DNA of 64,000 bases from Halorarum halophilum (lineage in GTDB: Archaea > Halobacteriota > Halobacteria > Halobacteriales > Haloferacaceae). The translations under genes were made by a program, and so were the position numbers. Positions within the stretch are counted from its first letter, which is position 1; each line of letters starts with the position of its first letter. Location: positions 3,100,001 to 3,164,000 of the forward strand of contig NZ_CP058529.1 of NCBI RefSeq assembly GCF_013401515.1. Direction: 5' to 3'. Under the pieces are notes generated by a model, which was not told where the DNA came from, searched no databases, and worked only from the letters and a program-made list of their open reading frames with translations. Of the stretch, positions 8,492 through 16,099 are shown one piece after another.

Positions 8492-9247
8492 CTACATCCC
8501 GCCTGAGACGGGTATGACCGCCCCGTTGATGTTCCCGTTCGCCTCCGAGCCCAGAAACACCACCAAATTGGCCACGTCCTCCGGCGTGGAGATGCGTCCG
8601 CTCGGCGTCCGCTCGGCGACCGCCTCGTGGACCTCCTCGGGTCGCTCCATGTTCTTCTCGGTCAGCACCATCCCAGGCATCACCACGTTCGAGAGGACGC
8701 CGTCCTCGCCGAACTCGTCGGCCAGGACCCCGGTCAGGCCGTGAAGCCCGGCCTTCGCCACCGCGTACGCCGCCATGCCGGCGGTGCCGTCCTCGGCCGA
8801 CAGCGAGGAGATGGTGACGACCCGGCCCCAGCCGGCCTCACGCATCGCCGGGATCGCGGCGCGAACGGTATGGAAGACGCCGTCCTGAACCCCGTGGACG
8901 GTCCGTTCCCACTCGCCGTCGGCGAGTTCCGCCCACGGCGTGGGTCCGACGCCCGACGGGAGGGCGTTGTTGACAAGCACGTCGACGGTTCCCCAGCGGT
9001 CGATCACCGCCCCGACGGCCGCGTCGATCGAGTCCCTATCGGTCATGTCGTACCGGACGACGAATGCGTCGCCGCCAGCCTCGCGCACGCGATCAGCGGT
9101 CTCCGCCGCCCCTTTCTCGTTGGAACGATACGTGATCGCGACGCGCGCCTGTTCCCGTCCGAAGGCCACGGCCGTTGTCCGGCCGATCCCGGACGAACTA
9201 CCCGTCACCAGCACGGCGCGATCCGACAGGTCCGGTGATGATGCCAT
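8492..9247 (-). CDS. SDR-family NAD(P)-dependent oxidoreductase
   Basis: This 251-residue classical short-chain dehydrogenase has the cofactor motif TGSSSGIG near residue 15, the NNA motif (VLVNNALP), a catalytic Ser in TISSLS, and the Y-x3-K pair in YAVAKAG. The C-terminal NGAVIPVSGGM is typical of 3-oxoacyl-ACP-reductase-like members. The family reduces or oxidises carbonyl/alcohol substrates with NAD(P)H in the cytoplasm; the substrate cannot be told. It faces away from the toxin gene. A perfect GAACATGTTC palindrome lies 40 nt before its start codon, shared with the HTH regulator next door, so it probably belongs to that regulon. Confidence 0.85.
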   Translation of the reverse strand: MASSPDLSDRAVLVTGSSSGIGRTTAVAFGREQARVAITYRSNEKGAAETADRVREAGGDAFVVRYDMTDRDSIDAAVGAVIDRWGTVDVLVNNALPSGVGPTPWAELADGEWERTVHGVQDGVFHTVRAAIPAMREAGWGRVVTISSLSAEDGTAGMAAYAVAKAGLHGLTGVLADEFGEDGVLSNVVMPGMVLTEKNMERPEEVHEAVAERTPSGRISTPEDVANLVVFLGSEANGNINGAVIPVSGGM

Positions 9248-9287
9248 CGGCTGATCTATGGTTCTATCGCCTCACGAGTGTTCGCGC

Positions 9288-9297
9288 GAACATGTTC
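9288..9297. promoter_or_regulatory. Palindromic operator candidate GAACATGTTC, site 1 (SDR gene)
   Basis: A perfect 10-bp palindrome, separated by 40 nt from the SDR start codon at 9247. The same ten bases occur at 10129-10138 and 11400-11409, always 38-40 nt before a start codon. Confidence 0.65.
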
Positions 9298-9446
9298 CGT
9301 CGGGCACGCGTTCGCGGGGATCACGAGCGATCGAAACGCCTCACTGCGCCACCGCTCCCCCGCTGCACGAATCCCTTCAGGTAGAACGGATCGACCGAAG
9401 CCCAGTGCCCTGATTCGACCGATCGTCGTACCGGCCCGGATGCAGG

Positions 9447-10088
9447 CTACTCGACTAGCTCCGTGAAGAACTCCTTGACGATAGTCTCCTCGGCGCGGTG
9501 AAGCACCACGCTCGCCGTCGACTTGCTGACCCCGAGATCGTCCGCGAGGTCGGTGAGCGAGCACCCGCGCGGGGTATCGTAGTACCCCCGTTCGATCGCC
9601 GCGGTCGCGAACCGCCGCTGGCGGTCGGTCAGGAGGTTGGTCGGGTCGACCGACTGTCTGACCCAGTCGACCTGGAAGGCGAAGCCGGTGGCCTCGAGTT
9701 CGTCCCTGAACTGCGACAGCCGCTCCTGGGAGGTGGTCAGTTCACAGACCATCCACCCGTCCTCGAGGGTGTGAGGGAACTGCGGCAGGTTCCCCGACGA
9801 GAGGACGGCGCGGTACGGCGGGGGAACGAACGGAAGCGAGAACTGGACCAGTACCGTCTGCTCGTCGGCGTGCAGCACCTCGTGGGAAATCGGCGCCGGA
9901 GCCCCGCCGAAGAGGTCGTCGACTACGGTCGGGTCCGCCGTCCTCGCTTCCATGATCACGAGCAGCCCGCCGTCGTGCGGGTATGCGCTCAGGATCCGGA
10001 ACTCGTCGTCAGGGTACTCGGCCGAGATCCTGAACGGCCCGCCGAGGTGGTCGCCAGGGGGCCTGAACCTCACTCGCGCGCTGGGCAT
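9447..10088 (-). CDS. Bat-type HTH_10 transcriptional regulator
   Basis: This 213-residue protein has an N-terminal beta-rich sensor-like half and a C-terminal HTH_10 domain (about residues 150-213). The domain contains the family pattern LTDRQRRFATAAIERGYYDTP followed by the recognition helix region DLADDLGVSKSTASVVLHRAEE. The family works as haloarchaeal activators binding just upstream of the TATA/BRE region. A GAACATGTTC palindrome lies 40 nt before its own start, in the middle of the divergent spacer shared with the next gene, so it may control itself, the SDR gene, the divergent membrane protein and the CopD-like gene. No sensor ligand is recognisable. Confidence 0.85.
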   Translation of the reverse strand: MPSARVRFRPPGDHLGGPFRISAEYPDDEFRILSAYPHDGGLLVIMEARTADPTVVDDLFGGAPAPISHEVLHADEQTVLVQFSLPFVPPPYRAVLSSGNLPQFPHTLEDGWMVCELTTSQERLSQFRDELEATGFAFQVDWVRQSVDPTNLLTDRQRRFATAAIERGYYDTPRGCSLTDLADDLGVSKSTASVVLHRAEETIVKEFFTELVE

Positions 10089-10128
10089 ATACTCCGTCTA
10101 TGGGTCCCCTCCGTATTCACGTCACCTC

Positions 10129-10138
10129 GAACATGTTC
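10129..10138. promoter_or_regulatory. Palindromic operator candidate GAACATGTTC, site 2 (divergent promoters)
   Basis: Perfect 10-bp palindrome, extended to TCGAACATGTTCGA (10127-10140). It is centred between two divergent genes: 40 nt to the regulator start at 10088 and 39 nt to the membrane-protein start at 10178. Confidence 0.7.
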
Positions 10139-10177
10139 GAGCACACAGCCATAGCGACGCCACACGTTCGATACACT

Positions 10178-10651
10178 ATGGAACCGTCCGAACCAGGGCC
10201 ACCGGAGAACGCCACGAGCCGGGGCAGAGAACCGCAGCACGACCAGGCCCGACGGGTCGCTGGTATCCCCCCGAAGCAGTTGGTGCGCGCGTTGCTCGGT
10301 GTCGAGGCCGCGTCCTTCTTCCTCGCTGCCGCGGTCCACGCGGGTGCGCTCGTCGACGGATACGCACACTACGAGGCGAGGATAGCCGAAACCGTGATCG
10401 GCGCCGTCCTGCTCGTCGGCCTGGTGACGACGTGGGTCCGTCAGCGCTCGACGTTCACCGCCGCCACGGCCGTGCAGGCGTTCGCGTTACTCGGGACGCT
10501 CGTCGGACTCTGGACGATGTTCGTCGGCGTCGGCCCCCGTACCGTCCCGGACGTCGTGTATCACGTGGTTATCGTACTCGTGCTGCTCGCTGGTATCGGA
10601 GTCGCGTGGCGTGCCCGAGGTGCCGAATCGACACAAGCGACGCCTCGGTGA
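10178..10651 (+). CDS. Small four-helix membrane protein, unknown function
   Basis: The 157-residue protein begins with a charged, Pro-rich cytoplasmic segment (MEPSEPGPPENATSRG) and then has four hydrophobic segments, for example VEAASFFLAAAVHAGALV, AVLLVGLVTTWV, AFALLGTLVGLWTMFVGV and VVYHVVIVLVLLAGIGVAW. The last segment carries a His typical of small haloarchaeal integral membrane proteins. I chose the ATG at 10178 because an upstream in-frame start would place the palindromic operator inside the gene. It shares site 2 with the divergent HTH_10 gene. I do not recognise a family with a known function. Confidence 0.7.
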   Translation: MEPSEPGPPENATSRGREPQHDQARRVAGIPPKQLVRALLGVEAASFFLAAAVHAGALVDGYAHYEARIAETVIGAVLLVGLVTTWVRQRSTFTAATAVQAFALLGTLVGLWTMFVGVGPRTVPDVVYHVVIVLVLLAGIGVAWRARGAESTQATPR

Positions 10652-10803
10652 ACCGGGCCGCGTTTCACGGACGAGCAGGACGGTCCGAAGCTCGGTGACG
10701 GTCGGGGGCGTACTCCGGACGACTTCCGTCTCGAACCGGTCGCCTCGAACGATCCCCTCGCCTTCCGGTAGACGGTTGTTCCTGCCCGGAGTAGCGGTAG
10801 GAG

Positions 10804-11376
10804 ATGTTCAACCACGTGTTCTGGACACCGGTCGACGAGGTCGGGCTCGAACACCTTCAGGTCGGCGAGGACCGTGCGGGGATCGCCGCGGAGGGCGTCG
10901 TCCTCGGAACGAGCAACGGGACCCCGTTCCGAATCCGCTACGAGATCGACTGCGATCGTCACTGGCGGCCGGAGCGAGTCTCCGTCGAGACGCTCGGTCC
11001 GTCAGCTACGTCGATGACGCTCCGCGCGGACGGCGACGGGACGTGGATCGACGGGCGCGGCGACGAACTCCCGGCGCTGCGGGGGGCGGTCGACGTCGAC
11101 GTCTCGGCGACGCCGTTCACCAACACCCTGCCGATTCGGAGGCTGGACCTCGACCCCGGCGAGTCGGCGGACCTGACGGTCGCCTATCTGGACGTTCCGG
11201 AGCTCCGCGTCGAGGCCGACGCCCAGCGATATACCTGTCTCGACCCGGTCGATGAGAACGGCGGTCGGTATCGGTACGACGCCATCGATAGCGACTTCTC
11301 CGCCGAACTGGTGGTCGACGCGGACGGTCTCGTCGTCGAGTATCCCGGCCTGTTCGCACGCGTCGACCCCTCGTGA
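10804..11376 (+). CDS. Putative glycolipid-binding domain protein (DUF1089 type)
   Basis: The 190-residue cytoplasmic protein has the look of the DUF1089/putative glycolipid-binding family: an early FWTPVDEVGLEHLQV segment, ITYEID-like strand GTPFRIRYEIDCDRHW, the WIDGRGDELPALRGAVDVD core, NTLPIRRLDLDPGESADL, and RYTCLDPVDENGGRYRYDA near the end. The family forms a beta barrel and has no proven cellular role. It lies downstream of the membrane protein in the same direction, 152 bp away, and ends just before operator site 3. No signal peptide is present. Confidence 0.8.
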   Translation: MFNHVFWTPVDEVGLEHLQVGEDRAGIAAEGVVLGTSNGTPFRIRYEIDCDRHWRPERVSVETLGPSATSMTLRADGDGTWIDGRGDELPALRGAVDVDVSATPFTNTLPIRRLDLDPGESADLTVAYLDVPELRVEADAQRYTCLDPVDENGGRYRYDAIDSDFSAELVVDADGLVVEYPGLFARVDPS

Positions 11377-11399
11377 CGTCTCGGCGCCCCCCGCACCGA

Positions 11400-11409
11400 G
11401 AACATGTTC
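11400..11409. promoter_or_regulatory. Palindromic operator candidate GAACATGTTC, site 3 (CopD-like gene)
   Basis: Third perfect copy of the palindrome, followed by GAGCGAAC, 38 nt before the ATG at 11448. Confidence 0.65.
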
Positions 11410-11447
11410 GAGCGAACGCCCACTGTGCGTCCCCCCGTCGTCCTCCC

Positions 11448-12263
11448 ATGGTCACCGTGACGCTCGACGCGGCGATGCGCGTACTGCACCTGATGACCGC
11501 CGGCGTGTGGGCCGGCTGGACCGTGTTCATGGCCACGCTGGTCGTCCCGGGGGCGCGCGACGGCCGCCTCGACGCGGACGCCCTACGGTGGTTCACGAGC
11601 CGGTTCTCGCTGTTCTCGAAGGGGGCTCCAGTCGTCATGTTCCTGACCGGGATGTACATGGTCGGGCAGGGATACACGACCGACGCCTTGCTCTCCAGTT
11701 TGCGGGGAACCCTCGTCCTGACGATGATCGGCCTCTGGCTCGTCCTATCGGCCCTGACCAACGTGTCGAGTCGGCGCCTCGCCGGCGGGCTAGAGGCGAC
11801 CGGCGTCGAGCGGGCCGCGACGAACGCCGGGGCACTGTTTACCGCCGCCGGCGTCGTCGCCCTCGCGCTCCTGCTCGTGGGGGGCTGGTTGTCGGAACGC
11901 CACACCAGCAGGTCAACCGATCACTTCGTCGCGAAAGCACGGGTTCCCAGTTCCCCCTCCTCGACCCGAACGTCGTCGAATCCAGCCCGCTCGAGGAGCG
12001 GCCGCAACTCGCCCGACGACTGCCCGGCGATCGGCGTGAACCCCAAAGCAAGTCGTCCGCCGGGGTGCAGGACCCGTCGGATCTCCTGGAGCCCGGCGGC
12101 GGCGTCGGGCCACACCTGCATCGAGTTGATCGAGAACGCGGCGTTGAAGGCCGCGTCATCGAAGGGAAGGTCGTCGGCGGGACCGTATCGGAGGTCAACT
12201 CGGCCGGCGTCGACGGCCTCGGCGTTGCGCGTTCGCGCCATCTCGACCATCTCCCGCGAGTAA
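11448..12263 (+). CDS. CopD-like integral membrane protein with an abnormal C-terminal extension
   Basis: Residues 1-150 form about four helices (VLHLMTAGVWAGWTVFMATL, VVMFLTGMYMVGQGY, GTLVLTMIGLWLVLSALTNV, LFTAAGVVALALLLVGGWL), the pattern of haloarchaeal CopD-family proteins linked to copper handling. Such proteins normally end soon after the last helix. Here no stop codon follows, and the frame runs on for about 115 residues rich in Ser, Arg and Pro, entirely antisense to the methyltransferase gene. The extension is unlike halophilic protein and probably reflects loss of the original stop near 11900. Operator site 3 lies 38 nt before the start. Copper transport is a family-level guess. Confidence 0.7.
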   Translation: MVTVTLDAAMRVLHLMTAGVWAGWTVFMATLVVPGARDGRLDADALRWFTSRFSLFSKGAPVVMFLTGMYMVGQGYTTDALLSSLRGTLVLTMIGLWLVLSALTNVSSRRLAGGLEATGVERAATNAGALFTAAGVVALALLLVGGWLSERHTSRSTDHFVAKARVPSSPSSTRTSSNPARSRSGRNSPDDCPAIGVNPKASRPPGCRTRRISWSPAAASGHTCIELIENAALKAASSKGRSSAGPYRRSTRPASTASALRVRAISTISRE

Positions 12264-12496
12264 TCGACGCCCGCCACCAGACCCTCGGGCGCGGCGTCGG
12301 CTGCCGTCTGGATGCCGATTCCCGGCCCAAAGCCGACTTCGAGGACGCGGTCGGTCGGCTCGACGGCGAGTCCCGAGAGGACCCACTCGGCCATCTCGCG
12401 CTTGTCGCGCCCCGTCATCAGCCGCCCGCCGAGTCGTCCGAGGAGCCCCCGGGGTCGTCCGAACGTCCGGTACAGGAGCGCCTCCTTCAGACCCAT
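11921..12496 (-). CDS. Class I SAM-dependent methyltransferase
   Basis: The 191-residue protein carries the SAM-binding motif VLEVGFGPGIGIQ at residues about 50-62, the acidic motif GVDYSREM, PADDLPFDDAAFN, and the RVLHPGGRLALGF strand. These identify a Methyltransf_11/25-type fold acting on a small molecule or lipid in the cytoplasm; the substrate is unknown. Its 3' half-kilobase is overlapped on the opposite strand by the run-on C-terminus of the CopD-like gene. A divergent or upstream partner on its strand is missing. Confidence 0.85.
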   Translation of the reverse strand: MGLKEALLYRTFGRPRGLLGRLGGRLMTGRDKREMAEWVLSGLAVEPTDRVLEVGFGPGIGIQTAADAAPEGLVAGVDYSREMVEMARTRNAEAVDAGRVDLRYGPADDLPFDDAAFNAAFSINSMQVWPDAAAGLQEIRRVLHPGGRLALGFTPIAGQSSGELRPLLERAGFDDVRVEEGELGTRAFATK

Positions 12497-12833
12497 TCCG
12501 TCCCCCCTCGATCAGGTCTCGAGCCGCCCGCCACCGGTCCCAGCGAGGCGGCGTTCGCGGTGCAGCGCTCACCGACGATGCCGGAGACTCGGACGGGCGC
12601 TGGTGCTGATTTCGCCGCGTTGAACCGCATACGCGATGGGACGCGGTCGAGGTCCGTGAGATCACCGACGAGGCTCTTCGCCCTGGGTTCCCGGAGTGGA
12701 CGCGCACGCTGGATCCCATCCGACCTGTTTGGCTGGGGTCATGCTTGGGGACGTGGGTCCCGTCGGGAGTGACGAATCCCCACCCGGCGGTAGCCCGGCC
12801 CCGATGGGGGCCGCGTCCGACACGGCGGCCGCG

Positions 12834-12965
12834 TCACTCGATCGTCAGCGTTCGCTCCGCCTCCGCGCCGCCCACTCCGATTCGGTACTTGCCGGGGAGC
12901 ACCTGCAGGTCCCCCTGCGAGAACACGTCGCCCGGGACAGTCGTCAGGGTCGGCGTCGATCGACC
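12834..12965 (-). pseudogene. Possible remnant of a glycoside hydrolase C-terminus (Fn3-like)
   Basis: On the minus strand a short coherent stretch ends FSQGDLQVLPGKYRIGVGG...ERTLTIE and a TGA at 12834. The pattern 'LxVxPGxYRIxVGG' is that of the final strands of the fibronectin-like domain that closes GH3 beta-glucosidases. Upstream of about 12965 the frame turns into Ser/Arg-rich nonsense, so the body of the gene is missing. The remaining bases between 12497 and 13014 hold no gene I can support. The assignment is by eye and could be a coincidence. Confidence 0.35.
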
Positions 12966-13014
12966 CTGGACTCCATGTCGGGGCACATTAGACGGTGCCG
13001 TCCGTCGCCGGCAC

Positions 13015-13671
13015 ATGGACAGGGGGATCCACGCGCAGCTCTCCGTTGACGGCGTCGAAACCTGCCCGGTCACCGCGCTGAGCGCGGAGGTCACGGTGGA
13101 GTCCATCGTCAGCGGGGGACGGGACGCGGATGAGGGGGCCATCAGTGAGGCGACGGTCACCGACCCCCACGATCGCAGTTCGGTACCCAACGAGGTCGAC
13201 GCCGTGTTCGTGGACGGCTCGCGGTCAGTCTATCGGTTCGAAGCCGACGGCGACTGTCCGTGTACCCGACTCCCAGCCCACGGCTGTCCGATCCGCGACA
13301 TGCACGCCGAGGCGGGGACGCTGCACGTCTCGTTCATCGTTCCGAGCGTCGAGACGGTTCGAACGATCGTCGCCGACCTCCGTTCCCGCTGCGAGACCGT
13401 CCGGGTTCGCCGACTCACGCGCTCCGCGCCCGACGACGAGCGGACGCTCGTGCTCGTCGACCGGTCCGCGTTCACCGACCGCCAGTACGAGGTGCTCCGG
13501 ACGGCCCACGAGATGGGGTACTTCGAGCAGCCGAAGGAGGCCACTTCTACCGACGTCGCGGCCGCGCTCGGCATCTCGGTGGGGACCTTCAGCGAACATC
13601 TCGCGACGACCCAGTCGAAGCTGCTGGACCAGCTACTCACCAGCCGACCCGCCGCCGACGCGACCCGGTAG
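13015..13671 (+). CDS. HTH_10 (bat-type) regulator with a cysteine cluster
   Basis: The 218-residue protein has a C-terminal HTH_10 domain (TDRQYEVLRTAHEMGYFEQP, then VAAALGISVGTFSEHLATTQSKLLDQLL). Its N-terminal half contains C81-P-C83 and C91 within CPCTRLPAHGCP plus C17, a likely metal, redox or nitric-oxide sensing site. The start at 13015 gives a standard length for the group; upstream in-frame codons are low-quality. It precedes the truncated haemoglobin gene by 76 bp in the same direction, and the pair may form a gas- or redox-responsive unit. Seen: domain and cysteines. Inferred: sensing role. Confidence 0.8.
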   Translation: MDRGIHAQLSVDGVETCPVTALSAEVTVESIVSGGRDADEGAISEATVTDPHDRSSVPNEVDAVFVDGSRSVYRFEADGDCPCTRLPAHGCPIRDMHAEAGTLHVSFIVPSVETVRTIVADLRSRCETVRVRRLTRSAPDDERTLVLVDRSAFTDRQYEVLRTAHEMGYFEQPKEATSTDVAAALGISVGTFSEHLATTQSKLLDQLLTSRPAADATR

Positions 13672-13747
13672 CAGTCGGTCACTTATAGACCCGAACGGGC
13701 TAGCGAGAGGGGGTATCCGGGGAGCGGCCGACGGTCGGCGTACGGCA

Positions 13748-14107
13748 ATGTCCGGGACCATCTATCACGAGATCGGCGGTCGGGAAGCGGTCGAAAACGT
13801 CGTCGACGACTTCTACGACCGCGTACTGTCGGACGAGCAACTCGCCGAGTACTTCGAGGGAATGGACATGCGGGAGCTCCGAGCACACCAGGCGCAGTTC
13901 ATCAGTTCGGTCGCCGGGGGGCCGACCGACTACTCCGGCGCCGACATGCGCGAGGCGCACGCGCACCTCGACATCGACGAGGAGGACTTCGACACCGTCG
14001 CGACGTATCTCGAACGGGCGCTTCGAACCAACGGCGTCGGGACGGAGAACGTCGAGGCCATTATGGCGGCGGTGGCCGACCTGAAGGAGCCGATCCTCGA
14101 CCGATAG
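13748..14107 (+). CDS. Group I truncated haemoglobin
   Basis: The 119-residue protein matches the trHbN pattern: GGREAVENVVDDFYDRVLSD with the B10-type Tyr at residue 23, HQAQFISSVAGGP, then YSGADMREAHAHLDI with His71 aligned to the proximal haem ligand, followed by DFDTVATYLERALRTNGV. The family binds haem and handles O2 or nitric oxide in the cytoplasm. The ATG at 13748 gives the usual length. It follows the cysteine-containing HTH_10 gene. The organism is probably aerobic, which fits. No unusual residue is missing. Confidence 0.92.
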   Translation: MSGTIYHEIGGREAVENVVDDFYDRVLSDEQLAEYFEGMDMRELRAHQAQFISSVAGGPTDYSGADMREAHAHLDIDEEDFDTVATYLERALRTNGVGTENVEAIMAAVADLKEPILDR

Positions 14108-14300
14108 GCCCGGCGAGCGACTGAATCGAATCACTCCTCGGATCGATCGTTCCTCCCCAGTTCACTGCGCTCGTGAGTCGCGAGTCGTGCCGGGTCGACG
14201 GCCGCACTGACTCACGGTACCCAGTTCCCGTGGCCGGGCGGTTCGGCGCCGGATGCGGGGACAGTGATAAGGAAGAGACGACCCTAGAGCACCCATACAG

Positions 14301-14474
14301 ATGGCTGGACGAATCAAACGGATCGCGCGGGGGATCGACGATGTGACGAGGAGCGTCTGGGACGACTCCAGCACCGGGGTGAAACTGGTGATCCTCGTCG
14401 TTCTCATCGTCACGGCGACCGCGATCCCGCTCGTTCCACTCGCTATCCTCGCACGGTACATCGCGAACAGGTGA
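14301..14474 (+). CDS. Small single-span membrane protein (57 residues)
   Basis: The open frame starts at an ATG after an A-rich leader (gataaggaagag about 30 bp upstream) and encodes a basic N-terminus (MAGRIKRIARGIDD), a charged stretch, then one long hydrophobic segment (LVILVVLIVTATAIPLVPLAI) and a short basic tail. That is a one-helix membrane protein with the N-terminus inside. No family is recognised. It stands alone between the haemoglobin and the convergent aminotransferase. Confidence 0.6.
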   Translation: MAGRIKRIARGIDDVTRSVWDDSSTGVKLVILVVLIVTATAIPLVPLAILARYIANR

Positions 14475-14573
14475 GCGGGGAACGCGAGCCGATTCGATCC
14501 CACCCCCACTAAGCGAGCCAGTCGGCCAACGAGGGGTGCGACAGATTCCGGAGTGAGCGGCGCGAGAACCCGT

Positions 14574-15920
14574 TCACTCCTCCATGGCCTCGTCGGACAC
14601 CGCGAGCGCCTCGTCGAGGACGGCGACGGCCTCGTCGACGTCCGACTCGGTGATCGTCAGCGGCGGCGCGATGATGAGCGTGTTGATCATGCTGGCCACG
14701 TAGACGCCGCGTTCGTAGGCGTCCTGCGTGACCTCGTCGACGACGGTCGTGCCGGTCGAGAGCTTGTCCTCGCGGTGACCGAAGGGGACCCGCTCGTCGG
14801 CGCGCTTCGTGAGTTCGATCCCGCGGAACAGGCCGACGCCGCGGACGTCGCCCACGCTGGGGTGGTCCTCGGCGAGTTCGTCGAGCCGGGTGCCGAGGTA
14901 GTCGCCGACCTCGCCGGCGTGCTCGACGAGGTTCTCCCGCTCGTACGTCTCGACGGCGGCGAGGCCGGCCGCAACGGTCACGGGGTGACCCGCGTAGGTG
15001 TGCCCGTGGACGAGCATGTTGTCCTCGAAGTGCTCGGCGACGTCGTCGCTGACGATTGTCGCGCCGAGGGGGGCGTACGCGCCGCTCAACCCCTTCGCCA
15101 TCGTCATGATGTCGGGCGTCACGTCGAAGACGTCGCAGCCGAACCACTCCCCGGTCCGGCCGAAGCCGCTCATCACCTCGTCACAGATGAGCAGGGTGTC
15201 GTGGTCGTGGGCGATCTCCTTGAGGCGCGGGAGGTAGTCGTCGGGGGGGACGAGGATGCCGTTCGAGCCCACGATCGGCTCGACGAGCACTGCCGCGACC
15301 GTATCGCCCTCCAGCATCAACATCTCGTCGATGTACTCCACGCTCTCCATCGGGTCGAGCGTCGACCCGTAGTCGTACGGGTCGGGCGCCTTGATCGCCC
15401 CGGGGATGCCCGGTTCGGCCGGGAGCCGTCGCGGGTCGCCCGTGACGCTGATCGAGCCGTAGGTCGCACCGTGGTACGACCGATACCGGGAGACGATCTT
15501 GTGCTTCCCCGTGTAGAGGCGGGCCATCTTGATCGCGGCCTCGATGGCCTCCGTCCCGCTGGTCGAGAAGAACGTCTTCGAGAGGTCGCCGGGGGTGACG
15601 GCCGCGAGCTTCTCGCCGAGCCTGGCGCGGGCCTCGGTGGTGAACCCCGGGGCGAAGTAGGCGCCCTCCTGGGCCTGCTCGGCGATGGCGTCCGCGACGG
15701 CGTCGGCCGAGTGCCCGAGGTTCGAACACATGAGCTGGCCGGAGAGGTCGAGGTACTCGTTGCCGCGTGCGTCGGTGAAACGGACCCCCTCGGCGCCGGT
15801 CACCTCCGTCGGGCTCACCTCCTTCTGGTACGACCACGTTCCGAAGACGTACTCCCTGTCGAGACGCTCGATCTCGGTCGATGCGTCCCCTTCCGCGTCC
15901 GGTGCGTCAGCGTCTGACAT
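14574..15920 (-). CDS. Class III omega-aminotransferase (PLP)
   Basis: The 448-residue enzyme has the SGTEAIEAAIKMAR phosphate-binding loop, the ICDEVMSGFGRTG motif with D247, and the PLP-binding lysine K276 in MAKGLSGAYAPLG. These define a class III transaminase of the beta-alanine/omega-amino acid:pyruvate type, which moves the terminal amino group to pyruvate or 2-oxoglutarate and leaves a semialdehyde. The start MSDADAPDAEGDAST at 15920 gives an acidic halophile-style N-terminus. It diverges from the semialdehyde dehydrogenase gene at 16100, a natural next step in the pathway. The exact amine is inferred. Confidence 0.85.
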   Translation of the reverse strand: MSDADAPDAEGDASTEIERLDREYVFGTWSYQKEVSPTEVTGAEGVRFTDARGNEYLDLSGQLMCSNLGHSADAVADAIAEQAQEGAYFAPGFTTEARARLGEKLAAVTPGDLSKTFFSTSGTEAIEAAIKMARLYTGKHKIVSRYRSYHGATYGSISVTGDPRRLPAEPGIPGAIKAPDPYDYGSTLDPMESVEYIDEMLMLEGDTVAAVLVEPIVGSNGILVPPDDYLPRLKEIAHDHDTLLICDEVMSGFGRTGEWFGCDVFDVTPDIMTMAKGLSGAYAPLGATIVSDDVAEHFEDNMLVHGHTYAGHPVTVAAGLAAVETYERENLVEHAGEVGDYLGTRLDELAEDHPSVGDVRGVGLFRGIELTKRADERVPFGHREDKLSTGTTVVDEVTQDAYERGVYVASMINTLIIAPPLTITESDVDEAVAVLDEALAVSDEAMEE

Positions 15921-16066
15921 ACTCACGCACAGGGTTAACCCGTCCGATTCATTAATCTTTGGCAAAAATGCGTTCTCGCACAGAAATTTCCTTCCGATTA
16001 GCCATCTCGATGGACGGTGTGCTTCTGAACCTCTGTTCAGGAGAACAACGTCGAACTCGTTCCGAA

Positions 16067-16075
16067 GGTTTATTC
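16067..16075 (+). promoter_or_regulatory. TATA-like box of the semialdehyde dehydrogenase gene
   Basis: ggtttattc lies 25-33 bp before the ATG at 16100, inside the 179-bp divergent spacer, which also contains an A+T-rich run (attcattaatctttgg) that may serve the aminotransferase gene on the other strand. Confidence 0.5.
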
Positions 16076-16099
16076 CACTGGGTCGTGGTAGTTCCTCAC

